Assembly (NCBI GenBank): GCA_024742275.1
Contig: JANSYS010000022.1
Location: 1-64,000 of the forward strand
Origin: Alphaproteobacteria bacterium
Lineage (GTDB): Bacteria; Pseudomonadota; Alphaproteobacteria; Thalassobaculales; Thalassobaculaceae
Direction of reading: 5' to 3'
DNA: 64,000 nt
Shown here piece after piece: positions 8,895-17,762 of this stretch. The translations under genes were made by a program, and so were the position numbers. The notes under the pieces were generated by a model that worked only from the letters and a program-made list of their open reading frames with translations, ran no database searches and was not told the DNA's origin. Positions within the stretch are counted from its first letter, which is position 1; each line of letters opens with the position of its first letter.

Positions 8895-9305
8895 TCAAAC
8901 CTCCCGACTCGTCAGGGTATCCGGTTCCGCCGGCGGTCCCAGACTCACATGGGCGGCGACCACCCTCCATCCTTCCGGCATGCGTACCCTGGTTTGACTT
9001 TGGCGCCCCGTGCGGCCGTTCGAACGCCGCCGGTATTCCGTGAAGGCGATGGCATGGTCGGTGCCATAGGTGGTGATCGCCGTGCGGATAAGATCGCGGG
9101 CGATATCGCCGACGTCCCGGGCCTGGCGGAAGGACGCGATCTCGGCAAAGCCGTACAGCGTTTCCTGAGGTCCGTAGCGGATGGTCTCCGGCGACTTCCA
9201 GAACAGTTCGTCCAAAACCGTGATGTCGTTCTCCATCAGCGCGGTCTCGTAGCGCCGAAAGGCGGCTTCGACCTCGGCGCGAACCGCCGGGATGTTGATC
9301 TCCAT
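8895..9305 (-). CDS. atzH: AtzH/HpxZ-like protein (DUF3225)
   Basis: A 136-residue protein of the DUF3225/SnoaL-like fold, containing ENDITVLDELFWKSPETIRYG and a late MPEGWRVVAAHVSLG. AtzH has been assigned 1,3-dicarboxyurea amidohydrolase activity, the step between AtzE and allophanate hydrolase AtzF; HpxZ is the homologue in purine operons. The atzH-atzG-atzE order is contiguous here with no gaps, and an atzF-like gene heads the same operon, so all three late steps from 1-carboxybiuret to ammonia and CO2 are present. Confidence 0.85.
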   Translation of the reverse strand: MEINIPAVRAEVEAAFRRYETALMENDITVLDELFWKSPETIRYGPQETLYGFAEIASFRQARDVGDIARDLIRTAITTYGTDHAIAFTEYRRRSNGRTGRQSQTRVRMPEGWRVVAAHVSLGPPAEPDTLTSREV

Positions 9306-9314
9306 GGTGCTCCC

Positions 9315-10991
9315 CTAGACCGTGGCCTGCGAGTGACGCTCCGGCCCGATGCCCTGCGGTTCGAGGGCGGCGGGCGGTATCGGCGTCGCGTCGAGCAGGC
9401 TGCGGGTATAGGGATCTGTGGGCGCGCGCATGATCGACTCCGTCGCTCCTTCCTCCACCACCCGGCCCTTGCGCATGACGATGACCCGGTCGCAGAGCAG
9501 CCGTACGACGTGCAGGTCATGGCTGACGAAGAGGTAGCTGACGCCGAGATCGGCGCGCAGCTCCGCCAACAGGTTGAGGACGATGGCCTGGATCGAGACG
9601 TCCAGGGCTGCCGTCGGCTCGTCCAGGATCAGCAGACGCGGCCGGGATGCGAGCGCACGGGCGATGCCCACGCGCGCCTTCTGTCCACCCGAGAGCTGAT
9701 GCGGAAAGCGGTCGAGCAGGGCTTCCGGCAGGCCGACCTGAGCCGCCAGTTCCTCCACCCGCCCGGCCGGTTTCTCATCGGTGAGCCGGCGGATCGGATC
9801 GGAGATGGCCTGGCGCGCGGTGAATCGGGGATTGATGCTGTCGGTCGCGTCCTGGAAGACCATCTGGAGACTGCCGCGCCGGGGATCTCGGGCGAACTTC
9901 GCCGCCGGGACGTCGGTCATCGTCCGGCCGTCCATGAGGATTTCGCCCGAGGTCGGATCGAGCAGGCGCATGATCATGGAGGAAGTGGTCGACTTTCCGC
10001 ACCCGCTCTCGCCGACCAGGCCCAGGGTCTCGCCCTCGCGGATGTCGAAGGAGATATCGTCCACCGCCACCGACTGCTCCGCGCCGTGGCCGAACACCTT
10101 GCGGAGAGACCGGACCTCCAGCAGCGGCGCGCCAAGCACCGGCCGCGTCGGCGAGGGCACGGGCGGTTCGACAAGGTCGCCGATCTGCGCCCCCGGACGG
10201 GGGGTCGATCGGATCAGCCGGCGGGTGTAGGGGTCTTGAGGATCGGCGAACAGCGCCTTCGGGTCCCCCGCCTCCACCACCTGGCCATCCTTCATGACAA
10301 CGATCCGGTCGCAGTATTCCGCCGCCAAGCCGAGATCGTGGGTGATCAGGATCGAGCTCATGCCTCGGCTCTTGGTGAGATCCGCAAGCAGCTCCATCAC
10401 CACCTTCTGCGTGGTCACGTCGAGGCCGGTGGTCGGCTCGTCGGCGATCAGCAGCCGCGGGTCGCACGCCAGCGCGATGGCGATCACCACCCGCTGGCAC
10501 ATGCCGCCCGAAAGCTCGAACGGATAGGCGTTGTAGCGCTTCTCCGGGTCCTCGATCCGCACAGCCTTCAGCGCGTCGATAGCCTGCGCCTTCGCGGTCG
10601 AACGGGTCGCCCTGGCGTGGCGCCGCAGAACGTCCTCGATCTGATGGCCGACCTTGCGGATCGGGTTCAGGGCGGCGCGCGGATTCTGGAACACCATGGA
10701 GATCTCGCGACCCCGCAGCTCCCGCATTTCCCGGTTCGTCAAACTGCTGAGGTCAATGCCGTCGAAGGTGATCTGGCCGCCGGCGATCCGGCCGCTACGC
10801 TCGAGAATACGCATAACGGCGTAGGAACTGACCGATTTCCCGGAACCGCTCTCGCCGACGATGCCCAGGGTCTCTCCCTTGGCCAGCGAAAAAGTGACGC
10901 CGCGCACCGCGTTCACGATGCCGCGACGGGTGGAGAAGGTGACGCTGAGATCCTGGACGTCGAGAAACATGGTCTGCGTCCCTGGGGTCAT
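9315..10991 (-). CDS. Fused double ATPase of a dipeptide-type ABC importer (DppD-DppF)
   Basis: A 558-residue cytoplasmic protein with two complete ABC ATPase domains. NBD1 has Walker A GESGSGKS at residues 46-53, signature LSGGMCQRV near 160 and Walker B LLIADEP. NBD2 has Walker A GESGCGKS at 327-334, signature LSGGQKARV and LLILDEP. It powers import by the permease pair just upstream. The ATG at 10991 overlaps the permease stop by ATGA. Upstream in-frame codons run through the permease gene and are not needed. Dipeptide/nickel-type systems usually have two separate ATPases, but the fused form is common. The substrate is probably the ureide handled by the flanking hydrolases. Confidence 0.92.
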   Translation of the reverse strand: MTPGTQTMFLDVQDLSVTFSTRRGIVNAVRGVTFSLAKGETLGIVGESGSGKSVSSYAVMRILERSGRIAGGQITFDGIDLSSLTNREMRELRGREISMVFQNPRAALNPIRKVGHQIEDVLRRHARATRSTAKAQAIDALKAVRIEDPEKRYNAYPFELSGGMCQRVVIAIALACDPRLLIADEPTTGLDVTTQKVVMELLADLTKSRGMSSILITHDLGLAAEYCDRIVVMKDGQVVEAGDPKALFADPQDPYTRRLIRSTPRPGAQIGDLVEPPVPSPTRPVLGAPLLEVRSLRKVFGHGAEQSVAVDDISFDIREGETLGLVGESGCGKSTTSSMIMRLLDPTSGEILMDGRTMTDVPAAKFARDPRRGSLQMVFQDATDSINPRFTARQAISDPIRRLTDEKPAGRVEELAAQVGLPEALLDRFPHQLSGGQKARVGIARALASRPRLLILDEPTAALDVSIQAIVLNLLAELRADLGVSYLFVSHDLHVVRLLCDRVIVMRKGRVVEEGATESIMRAPTDPYTRSLLDATPIPPAALEPQGIGPERHSQATV

Positions 10992-11860
10992 GTCCGTTGG
11001 CGGGGATCGAAGATGTCGCGCAACCCGTCGCCCAGCAGGTTGAAGGCGAAGACGGCGCACATCAGCGCAAGGCCGGGGAAGAAGGCCAGCCACCACTCGC
11101 CGGAGACGACGAAGTTCGCGCCTTCGGCCACCATGATTCCCCATTCCGCGGTCGGAGGGCGCACGCCGAGCCCGATGAAGGACAGGCCGGCGGCGTTGAG
11201 AATCGCCCAACCCATGTTCAGCGAGATCTGCACCATCATCGGCGGCAGCGCATTGGGGAAGATGTGGAAGGCCAGCACCTGCAAGTCGGTGTTTCCCGAC
11301 AGGCGGGCCGCCTGGGCGAAACCCGCGTCGCGGCGGATGCGTACCTCGGCGCGAGCGACGCGGGCATAGAACGGCAGGTTGATGATGGCCGTGGCGTAGA
11401 TGATGTTCTCCACCGTGTTGCCCATTGCCGCGACGATGCCCATGGCCAGCACGAAGAGCGGGAACGCCATGATGGTGTCGACGAACCGCCCGGTGACGGC
11501 ATCGATCCAGCCGCCCCAGTAGCCGGCGGCGGAACCGATCGCGGCGCCGATCACGAAGGAAAGGGCGACGGCGGCGACCGAGATCATCAGGTCGAGCCTG
11601 GTTGCCACCAGCACCCGCGAGAACACGTCGCGACCCAGATTGTCGGTGCCGAACCAGTGGTCGGCCGACGGTGGTTCCAGCGCTCGGGCGGCATTGGATT
11701 CCATCGGGTCGTAGGGTGCCAGAGCCGGTCCGAACAGCGCGACGCAGACGATCAGGGCGAACAGGGCAAACGCGATCGCGGTGATCGGGTTCTCGCCGAG
11801 CACGTAGACGACATGGTCCAGGAAGCCGCGCTGGCGCGAGTCGATCGGAGTCGGGCTCAT
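10988..11860 (-). CDS. Dipeptide-type ABC permease (DppC-like)
   Basis: A 290-residue inner-membrane protein with about six hydrophobic segments. The DppC-type N-terminal segment (FALFALIVCVALFGPALAPY) and GTDNLGRDVFSRVL are present, and the EAA-loop region reads EVRIRRDAGFAQAARLSG. The start at 11860 (MSPTPIDSRQRG) lies 17 bases after the partner permease gene; upstream frame sequence is not family-like. It pairs with the DppB-like permease to form the channel. Confidence 0.92.
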   Translation of the reverse strand: MSPTPIDSRQRGFLDHVVYVLGENPITAIAFALFALIVCVALFGPALAPYDPMESNAARALEPPSADHWFGTDNLGRDVFSRVLVATRLDLMISVAAVALSFVIGAAIGSAAGYWGGWIDAVTGRFVDTIMAFPLFVLAMGIVAAMGNTVENIIYATAIINLPFYARVARAEVRIRRDAGFAQAARLSGNTDLQVLAFHIFPNALPPMMVQISLNMGWAILNAAGLSFIGLGVRPPTAEWGIMVAEGANFVVSGEWWLAFFPGLALMCAVFAFNLLGDGLRDIFDPRQRT

Positions 11861-11877
11861 TGGATCGGGCTCATGGG

Positions 11878-12924
11878 TTAGCCCTCTCGGGTGCGGGGAT
11901 CGACCAACGTGTAGATGATGTCGATCGTGAGGTTGAGCAGGACGAAGAGGATCGCCATGGCCAGCACGAAGCCCTGGACCGCGGCGTAGTCGGAGACCAC
12001 CAGGGCCTCCACCGCGTAAGAGCCGATGCCGGGCCAGGAGAACACTTTCTCGACCAGTACGTTGGCGCCGAGCATGAACGAGAACACCATCCCCAAGGTG
12101 GTGATGACCGGCAGCATGGCGTTCTGAAAGGCGTAGCCGAATACGACCTGCCCCTCGCCGAGCCCGGCGGCCCGGGCGGTGCGGATATAGTCCGACGACA
12201 ACGCCTGGAGCATGGCGGCGCGGGCCATGCGGGCGAGCGGGGCCAAGGTAAAGAGCGCCAGCGTGCTGGCTGGCAGAATGAGCTGGCGCACGGCGCCCAT
12301 CGCCGTCTCCACGTCCCCGATCAGCAGTGCGTCGATGACGTAGAACCCCGTCACTTCCGGCGGCGAGAGATAGACGAAATCGAGCCGTCCGAGCGGCGAG
12401 GGCGCCCAGCCCAGCAGGTAGTAGAAGACGTAGACCAGGACGATACCGGTGAAGAAGGTCGGCAGCGACACGCCGGCGGTGACCAGGCTGCGGCAGGCGT
12501 GGTCGATCCAACGTCCCTGATGTACCGCCGCCGCGACCCCGAGCGGCAGGGCGATGACGCAGGACAGGATCAGCGCCGTCAGGGTCAGTTCCAGCGAGGC
12601 CGGCAGCCGACGGGCGAGTTCCTCGACCACGGGCTGGCCCGTCGACAGGCTGTTTCCGAGATCGCCGCCGAGCAGATCCCGAACGTAGTTCAGGAACTGG
12701 ATCGGCAGCGGATCGTTCAGGCCCATGGCATCCCGGATCTCGGCGATCGAGGCCTCGGTCGCCGCCGGGCCCGCGAAGTAGGCCGCCGGGTCGCCAGGCA
12801 GCATCCGGGTCAGGATGAAGCTGACGACGACGACCCCGACCAAAGCCGGGATCGCCTGCAGGGTACGATGGAGGACCAGTTTGGTGCGTGGTCCCACCGG
12901 ATTATGCCTTGAAGGTGCGGGCAT
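11878..12924 (-). CDS. Dipeptide-type ABC permease (DppB-like)
   Basis: A 348-residue inner-membrane protein with a DppB-type start (HRTLQAIPALVGVVVVSFIL) and then PGDPAAYFAGP. About six hydrophobic segments follow, with ARAAGLGEGQVVFGYAF in the EAA loop and the C-terminal IIYTLVDPRTREG typical of the family. Its start overlaps the end of the solute-binding protein gene by 23 bases, so the genes are coupled. Confidence 0.92.
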   Translation of the reverse strand: MPAPSRHNPVGPRTKLVLHRTLQAIPALVGVVVVSFILTRMLPGDPAAYFAGPAATEASIAEIRDAMGLNDPLPIQFLNYVRDLLGGDLGNSLSTGQPVVEELARRLPASLELTLTALILSCVIALPLGVAAAVHQGRWIDHACRSLVTAGVSLPTFFTGIVLVYVFYYLLGWAPSPLGRLDFVYLSPPEVTGFYVIDALLIGDVETAMGAVRQLILPASTLALFTLAPLARMARAAMLQALSSDYIRTARAAGLGEGQVVFGYAFQNAMLPVITTLGMVFSFMLGANVLVEKVFSWPGIGSYAVEALVVSDYAAVQGFVLAMAILFVLLNLTIDIIYTLVDPRTREG

Positions 12925-14506
12925 CGAGTTGGCGGTGGAACCAGTACTCGTAGCCCTCCATATCGCGGGTGCCCACGTTAAGCGCCGGCTGGAACAAGGC
13001 GATGCGTGGGACCTCGTCCCAGGCGATTTCGATCATGCGCTTGATTTTCGGCGCATAGTTCGGGTCGTCGACCGGGAGGTGGAGGGTTTCGCCGGTCAGC
13101 GTCTCGATTTCCTCGTTGCGGTAGTTCGAGGAGTTGAACAAATGACCCTCCAGATAGGCCCAGAAGAAGTAGTAGCAGGGGTAGTTGAGCCATCCGCCGA
13201 AGGTCTCCAGATGCAACGGCAGCCGTTTCTCGACCAGGGAGGCCGTCCGCCAGTTGGCGCCGGGGATCTTCTCGATCGTGGCTTTGATTCCGATCTTCGC
13301 CAGGTTCTCCTGAACGAGCAGCGCGGTGGGCTCCATCCAGTCGGTCTGGCTCAGCGAGATCGACAGAGGCACTTCGAAGCCGTCCTTGTATCCGGCTTCC
13401 TCCAGCAGCGCCTTCGCCCGGTCCAGATCCGTGGTGTAGGGGAATGGCTGCGGCCAGGCGATATCGGCCGGCGTTGTCGACGGTCCGCCCCACATCGGGG
13501 CACCGCGGCCGTAAGCGGCGGCCTGGAAGATATCCTCGTAAGGAACCGACCAGGCGATGGCCTGACGCACCTTCTTGTCCTTGAACGGCTCGAAGGCGAG
13601 GTTCGGATTGAGGCAATAGATCGCGTTCTCGATAGGTGTCGAGTGGATCGTCAGCCCGTCGGTGCCGGACAGTTCCTTGGCATCCTTGTTGGGCATGTTG
13701 AACGAGCATTGGATGTCGCCACGTTCGAACAGGGCGCGCCGGGTCGCCTGACTCGGGACCTCCCGCACGATGACTCGCTGGACCTCCGGCACCGGGCCAG
13801 ACGTCCAGTTCTCGTTGCGCTCGTAGACGAGCTGTTGGCCGGGATCCCAGCGCACCACCTTGAACGCGCCTGAACCGGCGGGAGTCTTGTGCAGGAATTC
13901 CATCGCCCACGGGTCATCGGTGGTGGCGTGCTCCTTGGCCACCTTGGCGTTGATGATCATCGGCACCGGCACCGCCAGATCCGGGAGGGTCAGTTTCGAT
14001 TGCCGCAGCAGGTCGATCCTGAACGTGAACTCGTCGACCACCACGAACTGCTCCGGCTTCTCCAGCGAGCCGGCCTTCATCTGCACGGTGGGGAAGCCGC
14101 CGACGGAGACAGCGCGGTCGAACGACCACTTCACATCCTCGGCGGTGATCGGCGATCCGTCCTGAAATTTGCCTTCCGGGCGAAGCTTGAAAGTGATCGC
14201 GCTGCCGTCCTCGGCGAATTCCCAGCTCTCGGCCGCTTCCGGTACGATCACCGAGTAGTCGTAGGAGAGGCTGCCGTCGGGCAGCGTTTTCGTACCGAAA
14301 CTGACCAGTCGGTCATAGACGTTGACCGCCACCTGGTAGCTCGGTCGGTTGGTGCCGGTCCGGTGGATGTCGAGACTGTTGATGGTCTGACCCATGGCCA
14401 CCACGACAACGCCGTTGCTGGCTGCGCTCGCCGGCATCGAACGGATGAAGGGAAGGGCGCCGGCGCCGAGAACGGCCGCACCCTTTAGAAAATCGCGCCT
14501 GCGCAT
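12902..14506 (-). CDS. Tat-exported solute-binding protein, family 5 (peptide/ureide type)
   Basis: A 534-residue periplasmic binding protein of the DppA/OppA type. MRRRDFLKGAAVLGAGALPF is a twin-arginine signal. The mature part has a QDGSPITAEDVKWSFDRAV segment diagnostic of SBP_bac_5. The ATG at 14506 is preceded by GGAAGGAG at good spacing, so the longer in-frame start at 14551 is rejected. The gene follows the atzF-like gene by 41 bases and precedes the permeases. Tat export implies folding before export or a bound cofactor or ligand. Its ligand is inferred from context to be a ureide or amide. Confidence 0.92.
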   Translation of the reverse strand: MRRRDFLKGAAVLGAGALPFIRSMPASAASNGVVVVAMGQTINSLDIHRTGTNRPSYQVAVNVYDRLVSFGTKTLPDGSLSYDYSVIVPEAAESWEFAEDGSAITFKLRPEGKFQDGSPITAEDVKWSFDRAVSVGGFPTVQMKAGSLEKPEQFVVVDEFTFRIDLLRQSKLTLPDLAVPVPMIINAKVAKEHATTDDPWAMEFLHKTPAGSGAFKVVRWDPGQQLVYERNENWTSGPVPEVQRVIVREVPSQATRRALFERGDIQCSFNMPNKDAKELSGTDGLTIHSTPIENAIYCLNPNLAFEPFKDKKVRQAIAWSVPYEDIFQAAAYGRGAPMWGGPSTTPADIAWPQPFPYTTDLDRAKALLEEAGYKDGFEVPLSISLSQTDWMEPTALLVQENLAKIGIKATIEKIPGANWRTASLVEKRLPLHLETFGGWLNYPCYYFFWAYLEGHLFNSSNYRNEEIETLTGETLHLPVDDPNYAPKIKRMIEIAWDEVPRIALFQPALNVGTRDMEGYEYWFHRQLDARTFKA

Positions 14507-14547
14507 GTGTCTCTCCTTCCACACTAATCGGTTCGTGATCGGGTTCG

Positions 14548-16383
14548 TCATCGGGGGGAAGCCCCGCCGGGTTCGGTGCGGGAGGCGAGGTAGGCTCGCC
14601 ATCCGCCGAATGCTGTGATGTCCTCCGCACCGTCGAGGCCGGCGGCCTCGCAGATGAAGCCGTTGACGGCGCTGCCGTCCGCCAGGGTCACTGTGCCGAT
14701 ACCGAGCGGTGCCGGTATGCCGCGCAGGAAGGTCCCGAACGCGGCGATCGGTAGGGCCCAGATCTCCAGCTCTATCGCCGCGCCGTCCGCCGACCGGACC
14801 AGCCCGGGGCGGAACGGAGGCCCGCCCGCCAGGCTGTAGAGACGGTAGCTGGGTGCGGTCGTAGCGCCGGCGAGGAACCGCCCACCCAGGCGGGTCAACT
14901 CGCTGTTCAGCGGCAACCCGGACATGTGCGCACCCACGGCGGCCACGGCTATCTCGTCGGCCTGTGGCGAGATCGAAAGGGCGGGGGCTTCGGGCAGCGC
15001 CCAACCGGTTGCGCCCAGGATTACCGCGGCCTTTCGGTGCAGGCGCGAGGCAAAGGCTGCGGTCAGACCATCCTGACCGCTACGGGCAAGCAGGGTGACG
15101 CTCGCAGGTCGGCCGTCGCTGCGCGTGCCACTTGGGACCGCGATACCGCAGAGGCCGAGCAGGTTGACGAAGTTCGTATAGGTACCAAGCCGGGTGTTCG
15201 GGCCGATCGGATCGGCTTGCAACTCTGCGACCGTCGCGAAGGTCGGGATCGACGGGACGCAGAGCATGTCCAGACCGGCGATCGCGGCCTCGCACTGCCG
15301 CCGCAGCGTCTCCAAGCGATACAGGCTGTTGAAGGTGTCGGTCGCCGAGTATTTGGTGGCCGCACCGACGATCTGGCGGATCACGGGATGAACGGCCTCC
15401 GGATCGCGGTCCATGAGCGGACCGATCACTGAATGGCGCTCAGCGACCCAGACGCCGCCATAGAGCATCTCGGCAACCTGATAGAACGGGGTGAAATCGA
15501 TCTCCGCCGTTTCGCAGCCGAAGGAACGAACGGTGTCGAGCGCCGCCTTGAAGGCATCGGCCTGGGCCGTATCGCCGAAGAACTTCAGGCTTCCCGCGTC
15601 CGGAATTCCGACTTTCAGATTGGGCGGCGGGGCCGTGAGGTCCGGAACCGGGACCGACTTGGAGAACGCGTCCGCCGGATCGTGGCCGGCGGCAGACTGG
15701 AAAGCCCTGTAGGCGTCTTCGACGGTCAGGGCGAAGATTGAGATCGTGTCGACGGTCCGGCATGCCGGGACGAGACCGCTTGCCGAGATCGATCCGATGG
15801 TCGGTTTCAGGCCGATAATGTTGTTCAGGGCGGCCGGTACGCGCCCGGAGCCTGCCGTGTCGGTGCCGAGCGCGAAGCTGACCAGCCCGCGGGAGACGGC
15901 GACCGCCGACCCGGAGCTTGACCCGCCGGGCACGATTTCCGGGTCGATCGCGTTCTTCGGCGGGGGGAAGGGCGAGCGGACACCGACCAGACCGGTGGCG
16001 AATTGATCCAGATTGGTCTTGCCGATCAGGATCGCGCCGGCGTCCCGCAGCTTCGCCACGGTGAAGGCATCGACCTCGGCCTCATAGGCGAATCCAGGAC
16101 AGCCCGCTGTTGTCTGGAGTCCGGCGGCGTCGATGTTGTCCTTAATGGCGAACGGGACGCCCCAAAGTGGTTTGCCCTCGCGGTCGAACGGTCCGAGCCG
16201 CCCCGCCTCGTCTCGGGCGACGGCCTCGTCGATCAGCGTGATGAAGATTCCCGGATCCTGCGCCGCGGCGATTCTGCGATAGCACTCGCCGATGATGTCG
16301 GCAGGTCGCGTGCCCGCCTCGTAGGCCGCATGCAGCGAGGCGATGTCGAAGGGCAGCTCGTCCAAGGCGGCGTGTGTTTGCAA
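14548..16383 (-). CDS. atzF: AtzF-like allophanate hydrolase
   Basis: A 611-residue cytoplasmic enzyme expected to split allophanate into 2 NH3 and 2 CO2. The N-terminal amidase-signature domain holds Lys81 (GVPFAIKDN), cis-Ser155 (GGSSSGSA) and Ser179 (GTDTAGSGR). The C-terminal domain (from about residue 480) contains FGTFLRGIPAPLGIGTVTL and ends FGGWRAYLASR, typical of AtzF/DUR1,2 allophanate hydrolases. A TTG start at 16383 preceded by AGGAAA at 7-base spacing gives the usual AtzF length (605); an ATG at 16524 would add 47 residues of unconserved sequence. It is the first gene of the transporter-hydrolase operon and divergent from a LysR gene. The start codon choice is moderately sure. 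Confidence 0.88.
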   Translation of the reverse strand: MQTHAALDELPFDIASLHAAYEAGTRPADIIGECYRRIAAAQDPGIFITLIDEAVARDEAGRLGPFDREGKPLWGVPFAIKDNIDAAGLQTTAGCPGFAYEAEVDAFTVAKLRDAGAILIGKTNLDQFATGLVGVRSPFPPPKNAIDPEIVPGGSSSGSAVAVSRGLVSFALGTDTAGSGRVPAALNNIIGLKPTIGSISASGLVPACRTVDTISIFALTVEDAYRAFQSAAGHDPADAFSKSVPVPDLTAPPPNLKVGIPDAGSLKFFGDTAQADAFKAALDTVRSFGCETAEIDFTPFYQVAEMLYGGVWVAERHSVIGPLMDRDPEAVHPVIRQIVGAATKYSATDTFNSLYRLETLRRQCEAAIAGLDMLCVPSIPTFATVAELQADPIGPNTRLGTYTNFVNLLGLCGIAVPSGTRSDGRPASVTLLARSGQDGLTAAFASRLHRKAAVILGATGWALPEAPALSISPQADEIAVAAVGAHMSGLPLNSELTRLGGRFLAGATTAPSYRLYSLAGGPPFRPGLVRSADGAAIELEIWALPIAAFGTFLRGIPAPLGIGTVTLADGSAVNGFICEAAGLDGAEDITAFGGWRAYLASRTEPGGASPR

Positions 16384-16477
16384 GACGGGGTTTCCTAGTG
16401 TCGGTTGGCCGGGTGCCCGTGTCTGAATTGCTGCATCCGCGAACCGATCGCCCGGTAAACCGTCGATTGGGGTATCA

Positions 16478-16499
16478 GTTTCCCCTAACGGAACGATTT
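16478..16499. promoter_or_regulatory. Inverted repeat in the atzF upstream region
   Basis: TTGGGG and CCCCTAA arms flank about 9 bases roughly 100 bases upstream of the atzF TTG start, in the divergent atzF/LysR intergenic region. It has the size of a LysR-type activation half of a divergent promoter, but the match is short. It could also be chance. Confidence 0.3.
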
Positions 16500-16574
16500 C
16501 CTGGCCCCAGTGCGGATCTCGCACTTGCGATAGGAAAAGTGTGTGGGCTTCGAGTGGTGATGTCTTCTGCTATG

Positions 16575-16604
16575 ATTGCAGCAAGCCGCTGCAATGAATG
16601 CAGC
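16575..16604. promoter_or_regulatory. Probable LysR-type operator with three half-sites
   Basis: A perfect inverted repeat, ATTGCAGC-N5-GCTGCAAT (16575-16595), is followed by a third half-site TGCAGC (16599-16604), giving regularly spaced half-sites. It lies 29 bases before the LysR ATG at 16633 and about 190 bases upstream of the divergent atzF start. This is the classical position for an autoregulatory site from which a LysR protein also controls the divergent operon. The repeat is seen directly; the binding protein is inferred. Confidence 0.6.
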
Positions 16605-16632
16605 AGTAATGTCGAGCCGATGGGGAATGCCG

Positions 16633-17532
16633 ATGCGCCACATGACGACGCTGCTCTACATCGACGCTGTCGCGCGGGCCGGATCCATCCGAAAGGCGGC
16701 TGAGACCCTGTCGATCACCTCGACCGCCCTGAACCGCCGACTTCTGGCCATCGAGGAAGACCTGGGGGTGCCGATCTTCGAGCGTCTACCGCGCGGCGTG
16801 AGGCTGAACGCGGCGGGGGAACTGCTGATCCAATTCATTCGGGATCAGGTCTCTGACATGGAAAGGCTCCGCTCCCAGATCCTGGACCTATCCGGGGAAC
16901 GGCGCGGTCGTGTGCTGATCGCCTGCAGTCAGGCTGTGCTTGCCTATCTGCCCGTCCAGATCGCCCAGTACCGCCATGATCATCCGGGCGTGACCTTCGG
17001 CGTGTTCAGGCGCGACCGGGAGGCGGCCGAGCAGGCATTGGTCGATCATAGCGCCGATATCGCGCTCGTGTTCGAGCCCATCCGGCTGGCCGAATTCCAG
17101 ACCATCCTGACCGTGCGGCAGCAGGTGCATGCAATGCTTTCCAGCACCCATCCGCTGGCGGGACGCAGCGTGCTGCGCCTGCGCGAATGCCTGGAGTATC
17201 CGTTCGCGCTGCCGACCCATGCCTATGGGGTCAGGCACCTGCTGGAGATCGCGCTGGTCGACTCGCCGATCAAGATGGCGCCGGTCATCGAGACCGACAG
17301 CTTCGAGTTCCTGCGCTACCATGTGATGACCGAGGGGATCATCTCGTTCCAGATACCCATCGGTCTGCCGCCGGAAAGTCTACCGCCCGGTATGGTCACG
17401 ATCCCGATCGACGAGCGCGACGTGCCGAATGGCTTCATCTACATGGGCCAACTGCGCGGAAGGACGCTTCCCGTCGCTGCGGCCCGCTTCGCCGACCAAC
17501 TGACGAAGGATCTGGCCGAGCGCTATGCATGA
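16633..17532 (+). CDS. LysR-type transcriptional regulator of the atz-like operon
   Basis: A 299-residue DNA-binding regulator. The N-terminal winged helix-turn-helix (about residues 1-60) includes VARAGSIRKAAETLSITSTALNRR; the effector-binding domain spans about 85-295. The ATG at 16633 is preceded by GGGGA at 6-base spacing; earlier in-frame ATGs at 16576-16627 would place the operator repeat inside the gene. It is divergent from the atzF-to-atzE operon, so it most likely senses a ureide intermediate and controls that operon, as AtzR does for atzDEF. It ends before a gap of 230 bases in which no gene is seen. Confidence 0.9.
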   Translation: MRHMTTLLYIDAVARAGSIRKAAETLSITSTALNRRLLAIEEDLGVPIFERLPRGVRLNAAGELLIQFIRDQVSDMERLRSQILDLSGERRGRVLIACSQAVLAYLPVQIAQYRHDHPGVTFGVFRRDREAAEQALVDHSADIALVFEPIRLAEFQTILTVRQQVHAMLSSTHPLAGRSVLRLRECLEYPFALPTHAYGVRHLLEIALVDSPIKMAPVIETDSFEFLRYHVMTEGIISFQIPIGLPPESLPPGMVTIPIDERDVPNGFIYMGQLRGRTLPVAAARFADQLTKDLAERYA

Positions 17533-17762
17533 ACGGATAGGCGGCATACCCTTGTCGCGGCTCCTTGGGAGGAGAGGTCTTGCCCATGGCGTTCCATCGG
17601 TTGTTTTCCGCGGCTTCGTCGGATGGCTGAAGCGAGTAGGGCCGCGTTGATCGCCCCCGGGGGCGCCCGCGTCTCGGCGGGGTGCTTGGATCGGCCGTCG
17701 GCCTGGGTTCGTCGGTCCTGGGTATCGCGCGCATCCAGGCGTGTCGTCGACCGGAGGCCGGG

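Noticed and set aside
8949-11369. An 806-codon plus-strand frame antisense to atzH and the ATPase gene
   Set aside because: Long antisense frames are expected in GC-rich coding DNA; the minus-strand genes have complete Walker and signature motifs, while this frame has none.
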